From: Pectobacterium zantedeschiae
Lineage (GTDB): Bacteria; Pseudomonadota; Gammaproteobacteria; Enterobacterales; Enterobacteriaceae
DNA: 64,000 bases
Reading direction: 5' to 3'
NCBI RefSeq assembly: GCF_004137795.1
Contig: NZ_NWTM01000001.1
Location: 1,043,229 to 1,107,228, forward strand
Shown piece after piece: positions 1 through 14,520 of this stretch. The translations under genes and the position numbers were made by a program. Under the pieces are notes generated by a model that did no database searches, was not told where the DNA came from, and saw only the letters and a list, made by a program, of their open reading frames with translations. The stretch's first letter is position 1; each line of letters starts with the position of its first letter.

Positions 1-171
1 GATTTCAGCCAGCTTGTCCAGACGTGGATCGGGCATTGGCACGACGCCAGTGTTCGGCTCGATGGTACAAAACGGGAAGTTGGCCGCTTCGATGCCGGCT
101 TTGGTCAACGCATTGAACAGAGTGGATTTACCGACGTTAGGCAGCCCAACGATACCGCATTTGAATCCCAT
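1..171 (-). CDS. ychF: Redox-regulated ATPase YchF, N-terminal fragment
   Basis: Only the first 57 codons are inside the window; the gene runs off the left edge. The ATG is at 169-171 on the minus strand and the product begins [20 protein letters not shown], an Obg-type P-loop (GLPNVGKS) typical of YchF. YchF is an Obg-family protein that prefers ATP and binds ribosomes. It lies upstream of a gene order (pth, ychH, prs) that matches the enteric arrangement, and is transcribed in the same direction as pth. Identification is firm although most of the protein is not visible. Confidence 0.93.
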   Translation of the reverse strand, partial: MGFKCGIVGLPNVGKSTLFNALTKAGIEAANFPFCTIEPNTGVVPMPDPRLDKLAEI

Positions 172-300
172 GTTTATATCACCTTAAATAACTTATTAAT
201 CAGGCAATTACTTTATTTTGCCTGTCAGAATGGAAATATTTCGGCCGATTATACACGGAATGGCGATTTATCTCGATCTACCATCCGCATTCTGACCAGA

Positions 301-888
301 TTATGCCGCTTTGAAGGCGTGTAAGCGGTTCATCGCTTTTATCATGTCTTCTTTCATCAGAATTTCTGTGCAGCGCACAGCTTCATCAATGGCTCCGTCG
401 ATTAACGTCTGCTCACTCATCGGCGGTTTACCTAGCACAAAACCGGTCACTTTGTTTTTATCACCTGGGTGGCCAATTCCAATGCGTAAACGATGGAAAT
501 TCGGGTTATTACCCAATTTACTGATGATGTCTTTCAATCCGTTGTGACCGCCGTGCCCACCACCTAGCTTAAGTTTGGCAATCCCTGGTAATAAATCCAG
601 TTCATCATGTGCGATCAGAATTTCATCAGGCTGAATGCGGTAGAAGGTGGCCATTGCCGCGACAGCTTTTCCACTCAGATTCATGAATGTAGTGGGAACC
701 AGCAGGCGTACATCTTGCCCAGCCAGATTTAGACGGGCTGTGTAACCGAAAAATTTGCTTTCTTCTTTCAGCGGCTGGCGGTAAGACTCAGCCAGACGAT
801 CGACAAACCAGGCGCCTGCATTATGACGAGTTGCGGCATATTCCGCGCCAGGATTAGCCAGACCGACAATTAATTTAATGCTGCTCAC
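301..888 (-). CDS. pth: Peptidyl-tRNA hydrolase
   Basis: A 195-residue enzyme that releases peptides from peptidyl-tRNA dropped by stalled ribosomes, so recycling tRNA in the cytoplasm. The N-terminus reads [20 protein letters not shown], with the catalytic histidine in TRHNAG. The family motifs [30 protein letters not shown] and RIGIGHPG follow in order. Length equals the enteric Pth (194-195). The start is a GTG at 888, giving MSSIKLIVG, as expected for the enteric gene. It is downstream of and co-oriented with ychH's divergent neighbour region, with ychF following at 171. Confidence 0.97.
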   Translation of the reverse strand: MSSIKLIVGLANPGAEYAATRHNAGAWFVDRLAESYRQPLKEESKFFGYTARLNLAGQDVRLLVPTTFMNLSGKAVAAMATFYRIQPDEILIAHDELDLLPGIAKLKLGGGHGGHNGLKDIISKLGNNPNFHRLRIGIGHPGDKNKVTGFVLGKPPMSEQTLIDGAIDEAVRCTEILMKEDMIKAMNRLHAFKAA

Positions 889-1200
889 GGTATATTCCAG
901 ATTACGTGCTTAAACTTACGTAGGGTAGTGTGATAACGAAAGCGCTAGTTTACACACCGAGTGCTAGATAGCCAAATCTCGGTATTGGAATGTGCATGTA
1001 CTGTTATTTGTTTAGTAATGTGATTATTCATATTTTTGTCTATTTGTTTGTTTAAACGTAAAAAAACATTAATCATTCCTTTTATCTGTGATCCCTCCCG
1101 CAATCATGTGGCAGCGTTATTGTCTATAATTACATCAATAATAAAAAGTAAACGGTAATGGCACTCCGATTCATCCACTGAATTAATCTGGAGGTGGCAG
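889..1200. other. Intergenic region between divergent pth and ychH
   Basis: About 310 bases without a convincing gene. It is AT-rich and must contain the promoters of pth (leftward) and ychH (rightward). A possible half CRP site (TGTGA at 1087-1091) is followed by a poor second half, so it is not called. A Shine-Dalgarno-like TGGAGG at about 1190 precedes the ychH ATG at 1201. Confidence 0.5.
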
Positions 1201-1470
1201 ATGAAACGCAAAAACGTGGCAGCATTAGGTAATGTGTTGATGGGGCTCGGTATGATTCTGATGATTGGTGGTATTGGTTTCTCCATCGCCAGTCAGTTTC
1301 CTAAGCTGAATGTTCCTGAATATATGACTTACATTGATCTGGTTGGGATCTTCTCTGGTGCAATATTTTGGTTGGTAGGGGCACGTATTAGCGGGCGTGA
1401 AGAAGTCGCAGACCGTTATTGGTGGGTTAAACACTTTGATAAGCGTTGCCGCCGCCAGCATCACCCATAA
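1201..1470 (+). CDS. ychH: Stress-induced inner-membrane protein YchH
   Basis: An 89-residue protein with two hydrophobic segments (about residues 11-31 and 47-62) followed by a basic tail ending in KRCRRQHHP. The sequence MKRKNVAALGNVLMGLGMI is recognisable as YchH, a DUF2583-type inner-membrane protein induced by stress in E. coli. It sits between pth and prs as in E. coli and is preceded by TGGAGG. Its biochemical role is not known. A hairpin terminator follows at 1497-1525. Confidence 0.88.
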   Translation: MKRKNVAALGNVLMGLGMILMIGGIGFSIASQFPKLNVPEYMTYIDLVGIFSGAIFWLVGARISGREEVADRYWWVKHFDKRCRRQHHP

Positions 1471-1496
1471 TCATTAATGAAAATTGAACAACAGAG

Positions 1497-1525
1497 CCGC
1501 TGTAGCCTCGCTATGGCGGTTTTTT
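1497..1525 (+). terminator. Rho-independent terminator after ychH
   Basis: Stem formed by CCGC-TG-TAGC (1497-1506) pairing with GCTA-TG-GCGG (to 1519), followed directly by six T. It lies 27 bases after the ychH stop and is oriented for ychH. Confidence 0.75.
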
Positions 1526-1561
1526 CGTTTTTTATAGCGATAAAAACGCTATAAATAAGAA

Positions 1562-1583
1562 AGCCACCTTGTTACAGGTGGCT
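1562..1583 (-). terminator. Terminator after prs
   Basis: A perfect 8-bp stem AGCCACCT / AGGTGGCT with a six-base loop. Read on the minus strand it is followed by TTCTTATTTAT, a moderately T-rich tract, and lies about 40 bases past the prs stop codon. Confidence 0.65.
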
Positions 1584-1624
1584 CCATCATAATCGTTTGC
1601 GATCGGATAACCGATCAGCAGCGA

Positions 1625-3582
<1,958 letters not shown>

Positions 3583-3585
3583 CGA

Positions 3586-4209
3586 TTATTTAACCATCCA
3601 GTTATTCATCTTCAGCTTAATACGCTGTTCTCCCTGAACCAGCTCCAGACTGGTTGGGAGCGGGGGCGTCAACTCGGTGTTGTAGCTCTGATAGCTGACA
3701 TTCCAGTTCTGGTTGCCCTGGCGATAAGTGATGGTTTTTAACAGGTAGCGCTCATCCAACGTGAATTCGGTCGCATCACCCGGTATACCAAGGATCCATT
3801 GACGTAGATTATTTAACGGAATCGCCATGCCAGTCAGTTGCTGGATCATGTATTCGGCATCTTTACCTACGTAACGTTTGCCTTGATTGTCGGTGATTTG
3901 CACGCCGTCGGGTTGGGCTCGCAGTTCTAGTTCGGTGCTACCGAGCGGGTTGGTCAGCAGCAGTCGATAACGTTGTGGCGGGGTGTCCTGCCAGAAAAAA
4001 TTGGCTGATACTTTTTTGCTATCGGAGATATAGGCAAAAGCGCCGCGCGTCTGGTACTGGCTGAGTTGCTGTACTTTTTGCTGATGCTGTTGCCACTCCG
4101 GCGAGGTAGGGCTTTTACCTGTTTGGGTCGGTTGATTAACGCTACAGGCGGCTAGCAACAGGCTGGCTAAAGGCAGTAAACGCAGGCATCGGACGGTTTT
4201 GGTTGGCAT
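3586..4209 (-). CDS. lolB: Outer-membrane lipoprotein receptor LolB
   Basis: Accepts lipoproteins from the periplasmic carrier LolA and inserts them in the outer membrane. The chosen start at 4209 ([20 protein letters not shown]) gives 207 residues, the E. coli length. It has a lipoprotein signal peptide with lipobox LLAAC; the frame is open upstream to 4281 but those residues precede the signal peptide. It is divergent from hemA and heads a lolB-ispE-prs operon, the normal enteric arrangement. The leucine-bearing loop before [17 protein letters not shown] is typical of the family. Confidence 0.95.
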   Translation of the reverse strand: MPTKTVRCLRLLPLASLLLAACSVNQPTQTGKSPTSPEWQQHQQKVQQLSQYQTRGAFAYISDSKKVSANFFWQDTPPQRYRLLLTNPLGSTELELRAQPDGVQITDNQGKRYVGKDAEYMIQQLTGMAIPLNNLRQWILGIPGDATEFTLDERYLLKTITYRQGNQNWNVSYQSYNTELTPPLPTSLELVQGEQRIKLKMNNWMVK

Positions 4210-4441
4210 ATCGGTCGTATCCTGTAAATGAAGGAAGTCCGTGAAATACGTCACGCTAACGGGCTTACCGCTCAGCGTCAATGGTTGTTATTCGTTAATG
4301 GCGTTTATTGTTTTTTGTCAAAAAGTGTATACCCCAGACGATGTGTATCGCGTGCTGTCGCTTTTCTTGCACTCCTGCATCAAGTAGAATGCGACTCAAA
4401 CGAAATCCATACTAAGACCGGTATTACTCAGAAACAGCATA

Positions 4442-5698
4442 ATGACCCTGCTTGCGCTTGGTATTAATCACAAAACCGCACCGGTTTCTCTGCGTGAACG
4501 CGTTGTGTTCTCACAAGATAAACTTGGGGTGGCCCTCGACAGTCTGTTACAGCAACCGCTGGTGCAGGGCGGCGTTGTGTTGTCTACCTGCAATCGCACG
4601 GAACTCTATCTTAGCGTTGGTGAACAGGAAAATCAGCGTGAACAACTGATTCGCTGGCTGTGTGAATATCATCAATTGCGCCCGGAAGAAGTTAACGACA
4701 GCCTGTATTGGCATCAGGATAACGCCGCAGTTAGTCATTTGATGCGTGTTGCCAGCGGCCTGGATTCTTTGGTGTTAGGTGAGCCGCAGATTTTAGGACA
4801 GGTGAAGAAGGCATTTGCCGAATCACAGCGTGGTCATTCTCTTTCCAGCGAGCTGGAGCGGCTGTTCCAGAAATCTTTTACTGTTGCCAAGCGTGTTCGT
4901 ACGGAAACGGATATTGGTGCCAGCGCGGTGTCGGTGGCGTTTGCTGCCTGTACGCTGGCACGGCAAATTTTTGAATCTCTGGCCGATGTCACGGTGCTGC
5001 TGGTCGGTGCTGGCGAAACCATTGAATTGGTTGCTCGCTATCTTCGCGAGCACAACGTGCGGAAAATGGTGATTGCGAACCGCACCCGTGAGCGCGCGCA
5101 GGCGCTGGCAACGGAAGTGGGCGCAGACGTCATCACGCTGGCAGAATTGGACGAACAGCTCGTTCATGCCGATATCGTAATTAGCTCAACGGCAAGTACA
5201 CTGCCGATTATCGGAAAAGGGATGATGGAACGGACGCTGAAGGCGAGACGGAATCAGCCTATGCTGATGGTTGATATCGCGGTTCCACGTGATATTGAAC
5301 CGGAAGTGGGCAAATTGCCGAACGTTTATCTCTACAGCGTGGACGATCTGCACGCGATCATTCAGCACAATCTCGCACAGCGCAAAGCGGCGGCGGTACA
5401 GGCTGAATCTATCGTGCAGCAGGAAAGCTCTGATTTCATGGCGTGGCTGCGTGCGCAGTCTGCGGTGGAAACGATTCGCGACTATCGCGCTCAGGCCGAT
5501 GAGTTGCGTGCGGAAATGACGGCCAAGGCGCTGGCTGCCATTCAACAAGGCAATGATGTTGAAGCGGTGATTCAGGAACTGACACACCGTTTAACGAATC
5601 GTCTGATTCACGCGCCGACTAAATCCCTTCAGCAAGCCGCTCGTGACGGCGACCAAAATCGGTTACAAATTTTACGTGACAGCCTTGGGCTGGACTAG
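4442..5698 (+). CDS. hemA: Glutamyl-tRNA reductase
   Basis: Reduces glutamyl-tRNA to glutamate-1-semialdehyde, the first committed step of tetrapyrrole (heme) synthesis by the C5 route. The 418-residue product has the catalytic cysteine in [15 protein letters not shown] (about residue 50), the [13 protein letters not shown] motif, the NADPH-binding [17 protein letters not shown] and a C-terminal dimerisation helix. It is divergent from lolB and leads the co-oriented hemA-prfA-prmC-sirB2-sirB1-kdsA series; prfA begins 33 bases after its stop. Confidence 0.97.
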   Translation: MTLLALGINHKTAPVSLRERVVFSQDKLGVALDSLLQQPLVQGGVVLSTCNRTELYLSVGEQENQREQLIRWLCEYHQLRPEEVNDSLYWHQDNAAVSHLMRVASGLDSLVLGEPQILGQVKKAFAESQRGHSLSSELERLFQKSFTVAKRVRTETDIGASAVSVAFAACTLARQIFESLADVTVLLVGAGETIELVARYLREHNVRKMVIANRTRERAQALATEVGADVITLAELDEQLVHADIVISSTASTLPIIGKGMMERTLKARRNQPMLMVDIAVPRDIEPEVGKLPNVYLYSVDDLHAIIQHNLAQRKAAAVQAESIVQQESSDFMAWLRAQSAVETIRDYRAQADELRAEMTAKALAAIQQGNDVEAVIQELTHRLTNRLIHAPTKSLQQAARDGDQNRLQILRDSLGLD

Positions 5699-5731
5699 CA
5701 TTCATCTCTATTACAGGATTTAACCGCCCGC

Positions 5732-6814
5732 ATGAAGCCTTCTATTGTTGCTAAACTGGAAGCGTTACAAGAACGCCATGAAGAAGTTCAGGCGTTACTC
5801 GGTGAGCCCAGCATCATCGCTGATATGGATCGCTTTCGCGCATTGTCGCGAGAATATGCTCAGCTCACAGATATTACCGACTGTTTCCAGCAATGGCAGC
5901 AGGCACAGGAAGACCAGCAGACCGCAGAAATGATGCTGGACGATCCAGAAATGCGCGATATGGCGCAGGAAGAATTGAAAGAAAGCAAAACGACAATTGA
6001 GACACTGGAGCAGCAGCTTCAGGTACTGCTGTTACCGAAAGATCCCGACGATGAGCGCGGTTGTTTTCTTGAAGTGCGCGCCGGAACCGGCGGTGACGAA
6101 GCGGCTATTTTTGCCGGTGACCTGTTCCGTATGTACAGCCGTTATGCTGAATCACGCCGCTGGCGCGTAGAAGTTGTGAGTGCCAGCGATGGTGAACATG
6201 GCGGCTATAAAGAAGTTATCGCCAAGATCTCCGGTGACGGTGTATACGGTCAGCTCAAGTTTGAATCTGGCGGCCATCGCGTGCAGCGCGTTCCTGCTAC
6301 GGAATCTCAGGGGCGGATTCATACGTCAGCCTGTACCGTCGCCGTTATGGCGGAAGTGCCGGAAGCTGAAATGCCAGACATCAACCCTGCGGATTTACGC
6401 ATCGATACCTTCCGCTCTTCTGGCGCGGGCGGTCAGCACGTTAACACCACCGATTCCGCCATCCGTATTACTCACTTGCCAACTGGCATTGTCGTGGAAT
6501 GTCAGGATGAGCGTTCACAGCACAAGAACAAAGCTAAAGCGCTGTCTGTGTTGGGGGCGCGTATCCGTGCGGCAGAGGTACAGAAACGTCAGCAAGAAGA
6601 AGCGTCAACCCGTCGTAACCTGCTCGGTAGCGGCGATCGCTCCGACCGAATCCGCACTTACAACTTCCCGCAGGGAAGGGTAACCGATCACCGTATTAAC
6701 CTGACGCTTTACCGACTGGATGAGGTCATGGAAGGGAAACTGGATACGCTGATTCAACCAGTCGTACAGGAATATCAGGCCGATCAACTTGCTGCGTTGT
6801 CCGAGCAGGAATAA
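5732..6814 (+). CDS. prfA: Peptide chain release factor 1
   Basis: Recognises UAA and UAG stop codons and triggers peptide release on the ribosome. The 360 residues match RF1. The GGQ catalytic motif lies in [15 protein letters not shown] at about residues 233-235; its glutamine is the methylation target of the enzyme encoded next door. The RF1 type is supported by overall sequence and by position between hemA and prmC. The stop overlaps the prmC start by one base (TAATG), indicating translational coupling. Confidence 0.97.
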   Translation: MKPSIVAKLEALQERHEEVQALLGEPSIIADMDRFRALSREYAQLTDITDCFQQWQQAQEDQQTAEMMLDDPEMRDMAQEELKESKTTIETLEQQLQVLLLPKDPDDERGCFLEVRAGTGGDEAAIFAGDLFRMYSRYAESRRWRVEVVSASDGEHGGYKEVIAKISGDGVYGQLKFESGGHRVQRVPATESQGRIHTSACTVAVMAEVPEAEMPDINPADLRIDTFRSSGAGGQHVNTTDSAIRITHLPTGIVVECQDERSQHKNKAKALSVLGARIRAAEVQKRQQEEASTRRNLLGSGDRSDRIRTYNFPQGRVTDHRINLTLYRLDEVMEGKLDTLIQPVVQEYQADQLAALSEQE

Positions 6815-7653
6815 TGACGTATCAGGATTGGTTAGTCTCTGCGGTAACGCAACTCGCGGCGGGTGAAAGCCCAAAGCGAGATGCGGAAATTTTGCTGGGA
6901 TTTGTGACGGGAAAATCCCGTACGTTTTTGCTGGCGTTTGGTGAAACCGAGCTGAACGCGGCTGAACAGCAGCAGTTAACTGAATTGCTGATGCGTCGTG
7001 AACAGGGAGAGCCTATCGCCTATTTAATCGGCGTGCGTGAGTTCTGGTCACTGCCGCTAGCTGTCTCGCCTGCCACGTTGATCCCCCGTCCCGATACCGA
7101 ATGCCTGGTCGAGCAAGCGTTGTTGCGTCTACCTCAAACGCCGTGTCCCATACTGGATTTGGGTACCGGAACGGGAGCAATCGCGCTGGCGCTGGCCAGT
7201 GAGCGGCGTGACTGCCAGGTAGTTGGTGTCGATGTTCAACCGGATGCCGTTGCGTTAGCGACAAAAAATGCCCAGCAATTGGGGCTCGATAACGCTCGTT
7301 TCTTGTTTGGAAACTGGTATTCACCGCTTGATCATATGCGCTTTGCGCTTATCGCCAGCAATCCTCCGTATATCGATGTTGATGATGTGCATTTGTCACA
7401 GGGTGATGTTCGCTTCGAGCCTGCGAGCGCACTGATCGCTGACGACAACGGATTGGCGGATTTACGTACCATCATTGAATTCGCTCCGCATTATTTAGAT
7501 GTCGGTGGCTGGTTGCTGTTGGAACACGGCTGGCAGCAGGGTGAAGTGGTGCGTCAACTGTTGCAGCTCCGAGGATTTACACAGATAGAAACTTGTCAGG
7601 ACTATGGTGGCAATGACCGAGTGTCGTTAGGGCGCTGGTTAGATAGCATTTAA
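6814..7653 (+). CDS. prmC: Release factor glutamine methyltransferase
   Basis: Uses S-adenosylmethionine to methylate the GGQ glutamine of release factors. The 279-residue product shows the SAM-binding motif ILDLGTGTGAIALALA and the catalytic NPPY in ALIASNPPYIDVDD, both diagnostic for PrmC/HemK. An N-terminal helical domain precedes the Rossmann-like domain. The one-base overlap with prfA couples synthesis of enzyme and substrate. Confidence 0.97.
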   Translation: MTYQDWLVSAVTQLAAGESPKRDAEILLGFVTGKSRTFLLAFGETELNAAEQQQLTELLMRREQGEPIAYLIGVREFWSLPLAVSPATLIPRPDTECLVEQALLRLPQTPCPILDLGTGTGAIALALASERRDCQVVGVDVQPDAVALATKNAQQLGLDNARFLFGNWYSPLDHMRFALIASNPPYIDVDDVHLSQGDVRFEPASALIADDNGLADLRTIIEFAPHYLDVGGWLLLEHGWQQGEVVRQLLQLRGFTQIETCQDYGGNDRVSLGRWLDSI

Positions 7654-7665
7654 TTATTAGGAGCA

Positions 7666-8067
7666 ATGGACGTGATAACTCTTTACCCAGCCACGATATA
7701 TCTGCATCTGGCAACGGTTGGCATCAGTATTTCCCTATTTGTCATTCGTTTTTTCTGGCTGTGTCGGCAATCGGTTCTACTGCAACAGCGCTGGGTTAAA
7801 ATTCTGCCGCATATTAACGATACCTTGTTATTGATCAGCGGTATTGGTTTAATCATTCTGAGTCACACTTATCCGTTTACGCCCGAGCAAAGCTGGCTGA
7901 CGGAAAAACTGTTTGGCGTTATCATTTATATCCTTCTTGGCGCTATCGCCTTGGGGAAACGCCCTCGTAGCCAGAATGTTCGCTGGCTGGCGTTTGTATC
8001 TGCTTTAATATGCTTTGGTGTGGTCGTGCTGCTAGCACTGACCCAATCACCGTTGCTGATGGAATAA
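7666..8067 (+). CDS. sirB2: SirB2 family integral membrane protein
   Basis: A 133-residue, highly hydrophobic protein with about four predicted membrane helices (near residues 7-28, 44-62, 75-93 and 102-124). SirB2/YchQ proteins occur at this position in enteric genomes; the function is unresolved. Start choice is ambiguous: ATG at 7666 lies only two bases from AGGAG (7658-7662 area), whereas a GTG at 7672 has better spacing. The next gene begins 2 bases after its stop. Confidence 0.85.
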   Translation: MDVITLYPATIYLHLATVGISISLFVIRFFWLCRQSVLLQQRWVKILPHINDTLLLISGIGLIILSHTYPFTPEQSWLTEKLFGVIIYILLGAIALGKRPRSQNVRWLAFVSALICFGVVVLLALTQSPLLME

Positions 8068-8069
8068 TT

Positions 8070-9790
<1,721 letters not shown>

Positions 9791-9823
9791 AATCGTACTC
9801 GCTGTCGGTTGATTGCTGACATA

Positions 9824-9848
9824 AAAAACCCGCGATATCGCGGGTTTT
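9824..9848 (+). terminator. Rho-independent terminator after kdsA
   Basis: AAAAAACCCGCG-ATAT-CGCGGGTTTTT forms a GC-rich stem with flanking A and T tracts, about 33 bases after the kdsA stop. The symmetry would let it also stop transcription arriving from ydgH on the other strand. Confidence 0.85.
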
Positions 9849-9896
9849 TGCGTTTTATAGCGTTTCGCTGTTCTCTACAACACCATACGACAGTTG

Positions 9897-10850
9897 TTAT
9901 TTATAAAGATCGGCGCTGATCGTCATATTGCTGCCTTTGCCTTCCCACTGTCTGGTGATGTGGTAGTATTTAGCGCCTTTCTCTCCTGCACGTTTGGCTA
10001 CAGCTTCAGAGATCTGTGTAGTATTGGTATAGTTGCCGCGGAACTGGATGGAGTCGAAAGGTACCATCTTCGCCGCCGTGGCATTGTTCAATTCCTGAAT
10101 TTGTGTGCCATCAGGTAACGTTACCGTGTAACGCCCACCTTTTGATGACTGCGTTTCAAAGAAGTTACCCACGCTGCGACTTGGGCTATCAGAGAATGCA
10201 ACACCTGGGATTTCTACTTTAGCAGCCTCTGCACCACCGGCAGCAAGTGCAGCACGACCCGCATCAGAATCGGCAGGGATCGCATCAGGACGCTGAAGCT
10301 GACGTTTTGGTGCATCGGCTTTATAGATAAACGCGGTAGCTCTTTGATTCGCGCTATTCGAGTTCACATCAATTTGGCGTACGATGTAAAACGAGTCAGC
10401 ATTTTTCTCTTTTGCCGCTTTTGCAATAGCATCGATTAGATCAGGCTGATTGCTAAATAAACCACTTACCGTAACAGTGTCATAGGGTTCCAGCAAATAA
10501 GCTGCATCTTTCGGCAGTTCTTTTACACCGTAGACGGTGCGGTACTGCACATCTTTTTTCGCTTTGGGCGCATCTTTGCGGTACAGATCGACAGTAACAT
10601 TCCAGGCGTCGCTTGAATTAGCATCGGTCATAGATTGCACATAAAACGATGCTGCACCCAGTTTGTCGGCGCGTTTTGACGCTGCGTCAACCGCTTCATT
10701 AATTGCTCGAAAACGTCCTTTAAACGTAATTCTCTCAAAGGGTTGCAGGGAGTTTGCTTGCTCAGGCGTAAGTTCCTGTGCAGCCTGCGCTGAAAATGCC
10801 GAGAGTGATAACAACAATGTGGATGCAATAACAGTAGTCTTCAGCTTCAT
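9897..10850 (-). CDS. ydgH: YdgH family periplasmic protein with three DUF1471 repeats
   Basis: A 317-residue exported protein; E. coli YdgH has 314. The start at 10850 (MKLKTTVIASTLLLSLSAFS) gives a clear signal peptide ending AFSAQA before QELTPEQ. Three related YhcN/DUF1471-type segments begin near FERITFKGRF, YDTVTVSGLF and FDSIQFRGNY, each ending with a strand such as WNVTVDLYRK or MTISADLYK. Genes of this family respond to envelope stress. It is divergent from pntA as in E. coli, which supports the name. Confidence 0.9.
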   Translation of the reverse strand: MKLKTTVIASTLLLSLSAFSAQAAQELTPEQANSLQPFERITFKGRFRAINEAVDAASKRADKLGAASFYVQSMTDANSSDAWNVTVDLYRKDAPKAKKDVQYRTVYGVKELPKDAAYLLEPYDTVTVSGLFSNQPDLIDAIAKAAKEKNADSFYIVRQIDVNSNSANQRATAFIYKADAPKRQLQRPDAIPADSDAGRAALAAGGAEAAKVEIPGVAFSDSPSRSVGNFFETQSSKGGRYTVTLPDGTQIQELNNATAAKMVPFDSIQFRGNYTNTTQISEAVAKRAGEKGAKYYHITRQWEGKGSNMTISADLYK

Positions 10851-11432
10851 AAAAAATCCTTTCGCCTTCCTGCAACTCGAATTATTTAAGGTATAGCAAT
10901 CAACCTGTAACGGAATAGGGCTGATTATCGCACGGAATAAATTCTTGTGCTTTAGCATTTTCAGCGGGGCCGAAAAGCCGTGATGCTTCGGTTGTAAACA
11001 AGAAAAGTGCTAATAATAACGGTTAATGATTGTTTTGACATCATAAGGGATATTTATGTGATTTATCGCATTAACAACCTTGTAACACATTGTTTTTGTG
11101 AAACAGCACAGAAAAATACTTCTATAATAATGCTACAAAAGGCTGAGAAGAGCATGATTTTCGACCAAGAAAGGCTGATAGAACCTGTGATAACTCGGCT
11201 TTTCTGTGAAATTCATTTTATTTATGGATCATCGATCACATTTTCAGTACGTTATAAATGAGTTCGCCTACAGTGAGACGCCCCAAAAAAGCGTGTGACA
11301 AGAAGATGATAAGACCCTCTTCCTACCGCGTGAATGCGGGGATACAGGGTGCAGCAGGTCTCGGCGAATTTGTATAACAGAATAGGGTGAGAATAATAAC
11401 CTTCGTTAAAAATAAGCGAAAAGGGTATCAGC
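10851..11432. other. Divergent intergenic region, ydgH and pntA
   Basis: About 580 AT-rich bases. An 84-codon open frame at 11007-11261 has an unnatural composition and no recognisable family and is not called. The region must hold both promoters; AAGGG at about 11426 serves the pntA ATG. No well-formed operator or small RNA could be recognised. Confidence 0.45.
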
Positions 11433-12962
11433 ATGCGTATTGGTGTACCAAGAGAGCGGTTGGCCAATGAAGCCCGTGTAGCAGCGACGCCGAAAACGGT
11501 TGAACAACTGCTGAAACTGGGCTTTACGGTCTCGATAGAACGTGAAGCGGGAAAACTGGCAAGTTTTGACGATGCGGCATATGAAGAAGCTGGCGCGTCT
11601 ATTGTTGACAGTTCGGAAGTCTGGCAATCCGATATCGTCCTGAAGGTAAATGCGCCACAGGATGATGAAATCGAACTGACCCGAGCGGGCAGTACGGTTG
11701 TCAGCTTTATCTGGCCGGCACAAAACCCAGAACTGCTGGAGAAATTGTCTGCCCGTCAGGTGACGGTGATGGCAATGGATTCTGTACCGCGTATTTCTCG
11801 TGCGCAGTCACTGGATGCGCTCAGTTCGATGGCCAACATCGCAGGCTATCGCGCTATCGTTGAGGCCGCCCACGAATTTGGCCGCTTCTTTACCGGACAG
11901 ATTACCGCTGCGGGTAAGGTTCATCCTGCCAAAGTCATGATTATCGGTGCCGGTGTCGCTGGTTTGGCCGCGATCGGCGCTGCAGGTAGCCTGGGTGCTA
12001 TCGTTCGTGCTTTTGACACCCGCCCTGAAGTAAAAGAGCAGGTTAAGAGCATGGGCGCCGAGTTCCTCGAACTCGACTTTGAAGAAGAGGCTGGCAGCGG
12101 TGACGGCTATGCCAAGGTCATGTCTGAAGCCTTTATCAAAGCCGAAATGGAACTGTTTGCCGCACAGGCGAAAGAAGTCGACATTATCGTCACTACCGCC
12201 CTGATCCCTGGAAAACCGGCTCCGCGCTTGATCACCAAAGAGATGGTGCTGAGCATGAAGCCAGGCAGTGTGATTGTCGATTTGGCCGCGCAAACGGGCG
12301 GGAACTGCGAATTGACCGTTGCAGACCTCGTTACCGTGACGGAAAACGGCGTCAAAATTATCGGTTACACCGATTTACCAAGCCGTTTACCGACGCAATC
12401 CTCACAGCTTTACGGCACGAATCTGGTTAACCTGCTGAAATTACTCTGCAAAGAGAAAAACGGCGAAATCGACGTTGATTTTGACGACACCGTGATTCGC
12501 GGTGTGACCGTGGTTAAAGAAGGCGAAATCACCTGGCCAGCTCCGCCGATTCAGGTTTCCGCTCAACCACAGCAGGCGAAACCTGCCGCTACGGCTGTGA
12601 AGGTCGAAGCCAAACCAACATCGCCGTGGAAGAAATATGCATTCCTCGTGATCGCTATTCTGCTGTTTGGCTGGCTGGCTGATGTTGCTCCTAAAGAGTT
12701 CCTGTCTCACTTTACGGTTTTTGCGCTGTCCTGCGTGGTGGGCTACTACGTTGTCTGGAATGTCAGCCACGCGTTGCACACACCATTAATGTCAGTCACT
12801 AACGCGATATCAGGCATTATCGTTGTCGGAGCATTGTTGCAGATCGGTCACGGCGGATGGGTATCATTCTTCTCATTCATTGCCGTATTGATTGCCAGCA
12901 TCAATATTTTCGGTGGTTTCACCGTGACTCAGCGCATGCTGAAAATGTTCCGTAAAAACTAA
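11433..12962 (+). CDS. pntA: NAD(P) transhydrogenase subunit alpha
   Basis: Alpha subunit of the proton-translocating transhydrogenase that uses the proton gradient to reduce NADP+ with NADH in the inner membrane. The 509-residue protein starts [20 protein letters not shown], has the NAD-binding [22 protein letters not shown] motif, the RQDQ-loop equivalent in the first domain, a Pro/Ala linker near residues 370-400 and about four C-terminal membrane helices. pntB starts 10 bases later. Confidence 0.97.
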   Translation: MRIGVPRERLANEARVAATPKTVEQLLKLGFTVSIEREAGKLASFDDAAYEEAGASIVDSSEVWQSDIVLKVNAPQDDEIELTRAGSTVVSFIWPAQNPELLEKLSARQVTVMAMDSVPRISRAQSLDALSSMANIAGYRAIVEAAHEFGRFFTGQITAAGKVHPAKVMIIGAGVAGLAAIGAAGSLGAIVRAFDTRPEVKEQVKSMGAEFLELDFEEEAGSGDGYAKVMSEAFIKAEMELFAAQAKEVDIIVTTALIPGKPAPRLITKEMVLSMKPGSVIVDLAAQTGGNCELTVADLVTVTENGVKIIGYTDLPSRLPTQSSQLYGTNLVNLLKLLCKEKNGEIDVDFDDTVIRGVTVVKEGEITWPAPPIQVSAQPQQAKPAATAVKVEAKPTSPWKKYAFLVIAILLFGWLADVAPKEFLSHFTVFALSCVVGYYVVWNVSHALHTPLMSVTNAISGIIVVGALLQIGHGGWVSFFSFIAVLIASINIFGGFTVTQRMLKMFRKN

Positions 12963-12972
12963 GGGGTAACAC

Positions 12973-14361
12973 ATGTCTGGTGGATTAGTAACTGCTGCAT
13001 ACATTGTTGCCGCAATTCTCTTTATTTTCAGTTTGGCTGGGTTGTCCAAGCACGAAACGTCGCAACAAGGGAACATCTTTGGGATCAGCGGCATGGCGCT
13101 TGCGCTGATCGCGACGATTCTGGGGCCTGATTCTGGCAACGTTGGTTGGATCATCGTTGCTATGGCGATCGGTGGGTCGATTGGTATTTATCTGGCGCGT
13201 AAGGTTGAAATGACCGAAATGCCAGAATTGGTCGCTATTCTTCACAGCTTTGTGGGTTTGGCCGCGGTACTGGTGGGCTTTAACAGCTTCCTCGATCATG
13301 GTGAAATCACCGATCCGGTAATGGTAAATATCCATTTGACGGAAGTCTTCCTGGGTATCTTCATCGGTGCGGTGACTTTCACAGGTTCGGTTATCGCATT
13401 CGGTAAGCTGCGCGGAAAAATCTCTTCAAAACCGTTGATGTTGCCTCATCGCCATAAGATGAATCTGGCGGCGCTGGTTGTATCCTTCCTGCTGCTGTTG
13501 GTTTTCGTCAACACTGGTAGCGTAGCGTTGCAGGTTCTGGCGCTGATTCTGATGACGGCGATTGCGCTGGTATTTGGCTGGCATCTGGTGGCATCGATTG
13601 GTGGTGCAGACATGCCAGTCGTCGTTTCTATGCTGAACTCTTACTCTGGTTGGGCAGCAGCAGCGGCAGGCTTCATGCTGAGCAATGACCTGTTGATCGT
13701 GACTGGTGCTCTGGTGGGTTCTTCTGGTGCAATTCTGTCTTACATCATGTGTAAGGCGATGAACCGCTCCTTTATCAGCGTGATTGCCGGTGGTTTTGGT
13801 ACCGATGGCGTTTCCTCCAGTGAGAGCGAAGAGGTTGGCGAATATCGTGAGGCCTCAGCTGAAGACGTGGCTGATTTACTCAAGAACTCAACGTCGGTGA
13901 TCATCACCCCAGGATACGGTATGGCCGTTGCACAGGCGCAATATCCTGTGCATGACATCACCGCAAAACTGCGTGCGCGTGGTATAAATGTTCGCTTTGG
14001 TATTCACCCAGTTGCTGGGCGTCTGCCTGGTCACATGAACGTGCTGTTGGCTGAAGCAAAAGTGCCTTACGACATCGTGCTGGAAATGGATGAAATTAAT
14101 GATGATTTCACCGACACTGACACCGTACTGGTCATTGGCGCGAATGACACCGTTAACCCGGCTGCGCAAGAAGATCCGCATAGCCCAATCGCGGGCATGC
14201 CAGTGCTGGAAGTGTGGAAAGCGCAGAATGTTATCGTGTTTAAGCGTTCCATGAATACCGGCTACGCTGGCGTACAGAACCCGTTGTTCTTTAAAGAGAA
14301 CACGCAGATGCTATTTGGCGACGCCAAAGACAGCGTTGAGGCGATTCTGAAAGCGTTGTAA
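12973..14361 (+). CDS. pntB: NAD(P) transhydrogenase subunit beta
   Basis: Beta subunit of the transhydrogenase, 462 residues as in E. coli. The N-terminal part has about nine membrane helices; the C-terminal domain III binds NADP(H), with [27 protein letters not shown] and [17 protein letters not shown] visible. Forms one operon with pntA and ends in a strong hairpin terminator. Confidence 0.97.
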   Translation: MSGGLVTAAYIVAAILFIFSLAGLSKHETSQQGNIFGISGMALALIATILGPDSGNVGWIIVAMAIGGSIGIYLARKVEMTEMPELVAILHSFVGLAAVLVGFNSFLDHGEITDPVMVNIHLTEVFLGIFIGAVTFTGSVIAFGKLRGKISSKPLMLPHRHKMNLAALVVSFLLLLVFVNTGSVALQVLALILMTAIALVFGWHLVASIGGADMPVVVSMLNSYSGWAAAAAGFMLSNDLLIVTGALVGSSGAILSYIMCKAMNRSFISVIAGGFGTDGVSSSESEEVGEYREASAEDVADLLKNSTSVIITPGYGMAVAQAQYPVHDITAKLRARGINVRFGIHPVAGRLPGHMNVLLAEAKVPYDIVLEMDEINDDFTDTDTVLVIGANDTVNPAAQEDPHSPIAGMPVLEVWKAQNVIVFKRSMNTGYAGVQNPLFFKENTQMLFGDAKDSVEAILKAL

Positions 14362-14385
14362 GCGTGACGTGACGACGTAGAAAAC

Positions 14386-14412
14386 GAAAGGGGCGAATAT
14401 CGCCCCTTTTTT
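14386..14412 (+). terminator. Rho-independent terminator after pntB
   Basis: AAAGGGGCGA-TAT-CGCCCCTTTTTT stem-loop about 25 bases after the pntB stop, with six T. Confidence 0.87.
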
Positions 14413-14464
14413 ACATCTTAAATATGCTCTGCTCTTCATACTTACGTTGCATGGCATCACCAAA

Positions 14465-14494
14465 AATAATGCCAGCACTTAGGCTGGCATTATT
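14465..14494. terminator. Bidirectional hairpin between pntB and uspE
   Basis: Perfect 12-bp stem AATAATGCCAGC (14465-14476) and GCTGGCATTATT (14483-14494) with a six-base loop. It is 27 bases past the uspE stop on the minus strand, and the AT-rich outer stem gives a T-containing tract on both strands. Confidence 0.75.
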
Positions 14495-14520
14495 TGATTT
14501 GAACGTGATGACACTTGTAA

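Noticed and set aside
1087..1102. Possible CRP site upstream of ychH
   Set aside because: Only the TGTGA half matches; the second half is too poor to call.
11007..11261. 84-codon plus-strand ORF between ydgH and pntA
   Set aside because: AT-rich intergenic DNA, no good ribosome site, composition and sequence like no known protein; probably chance.
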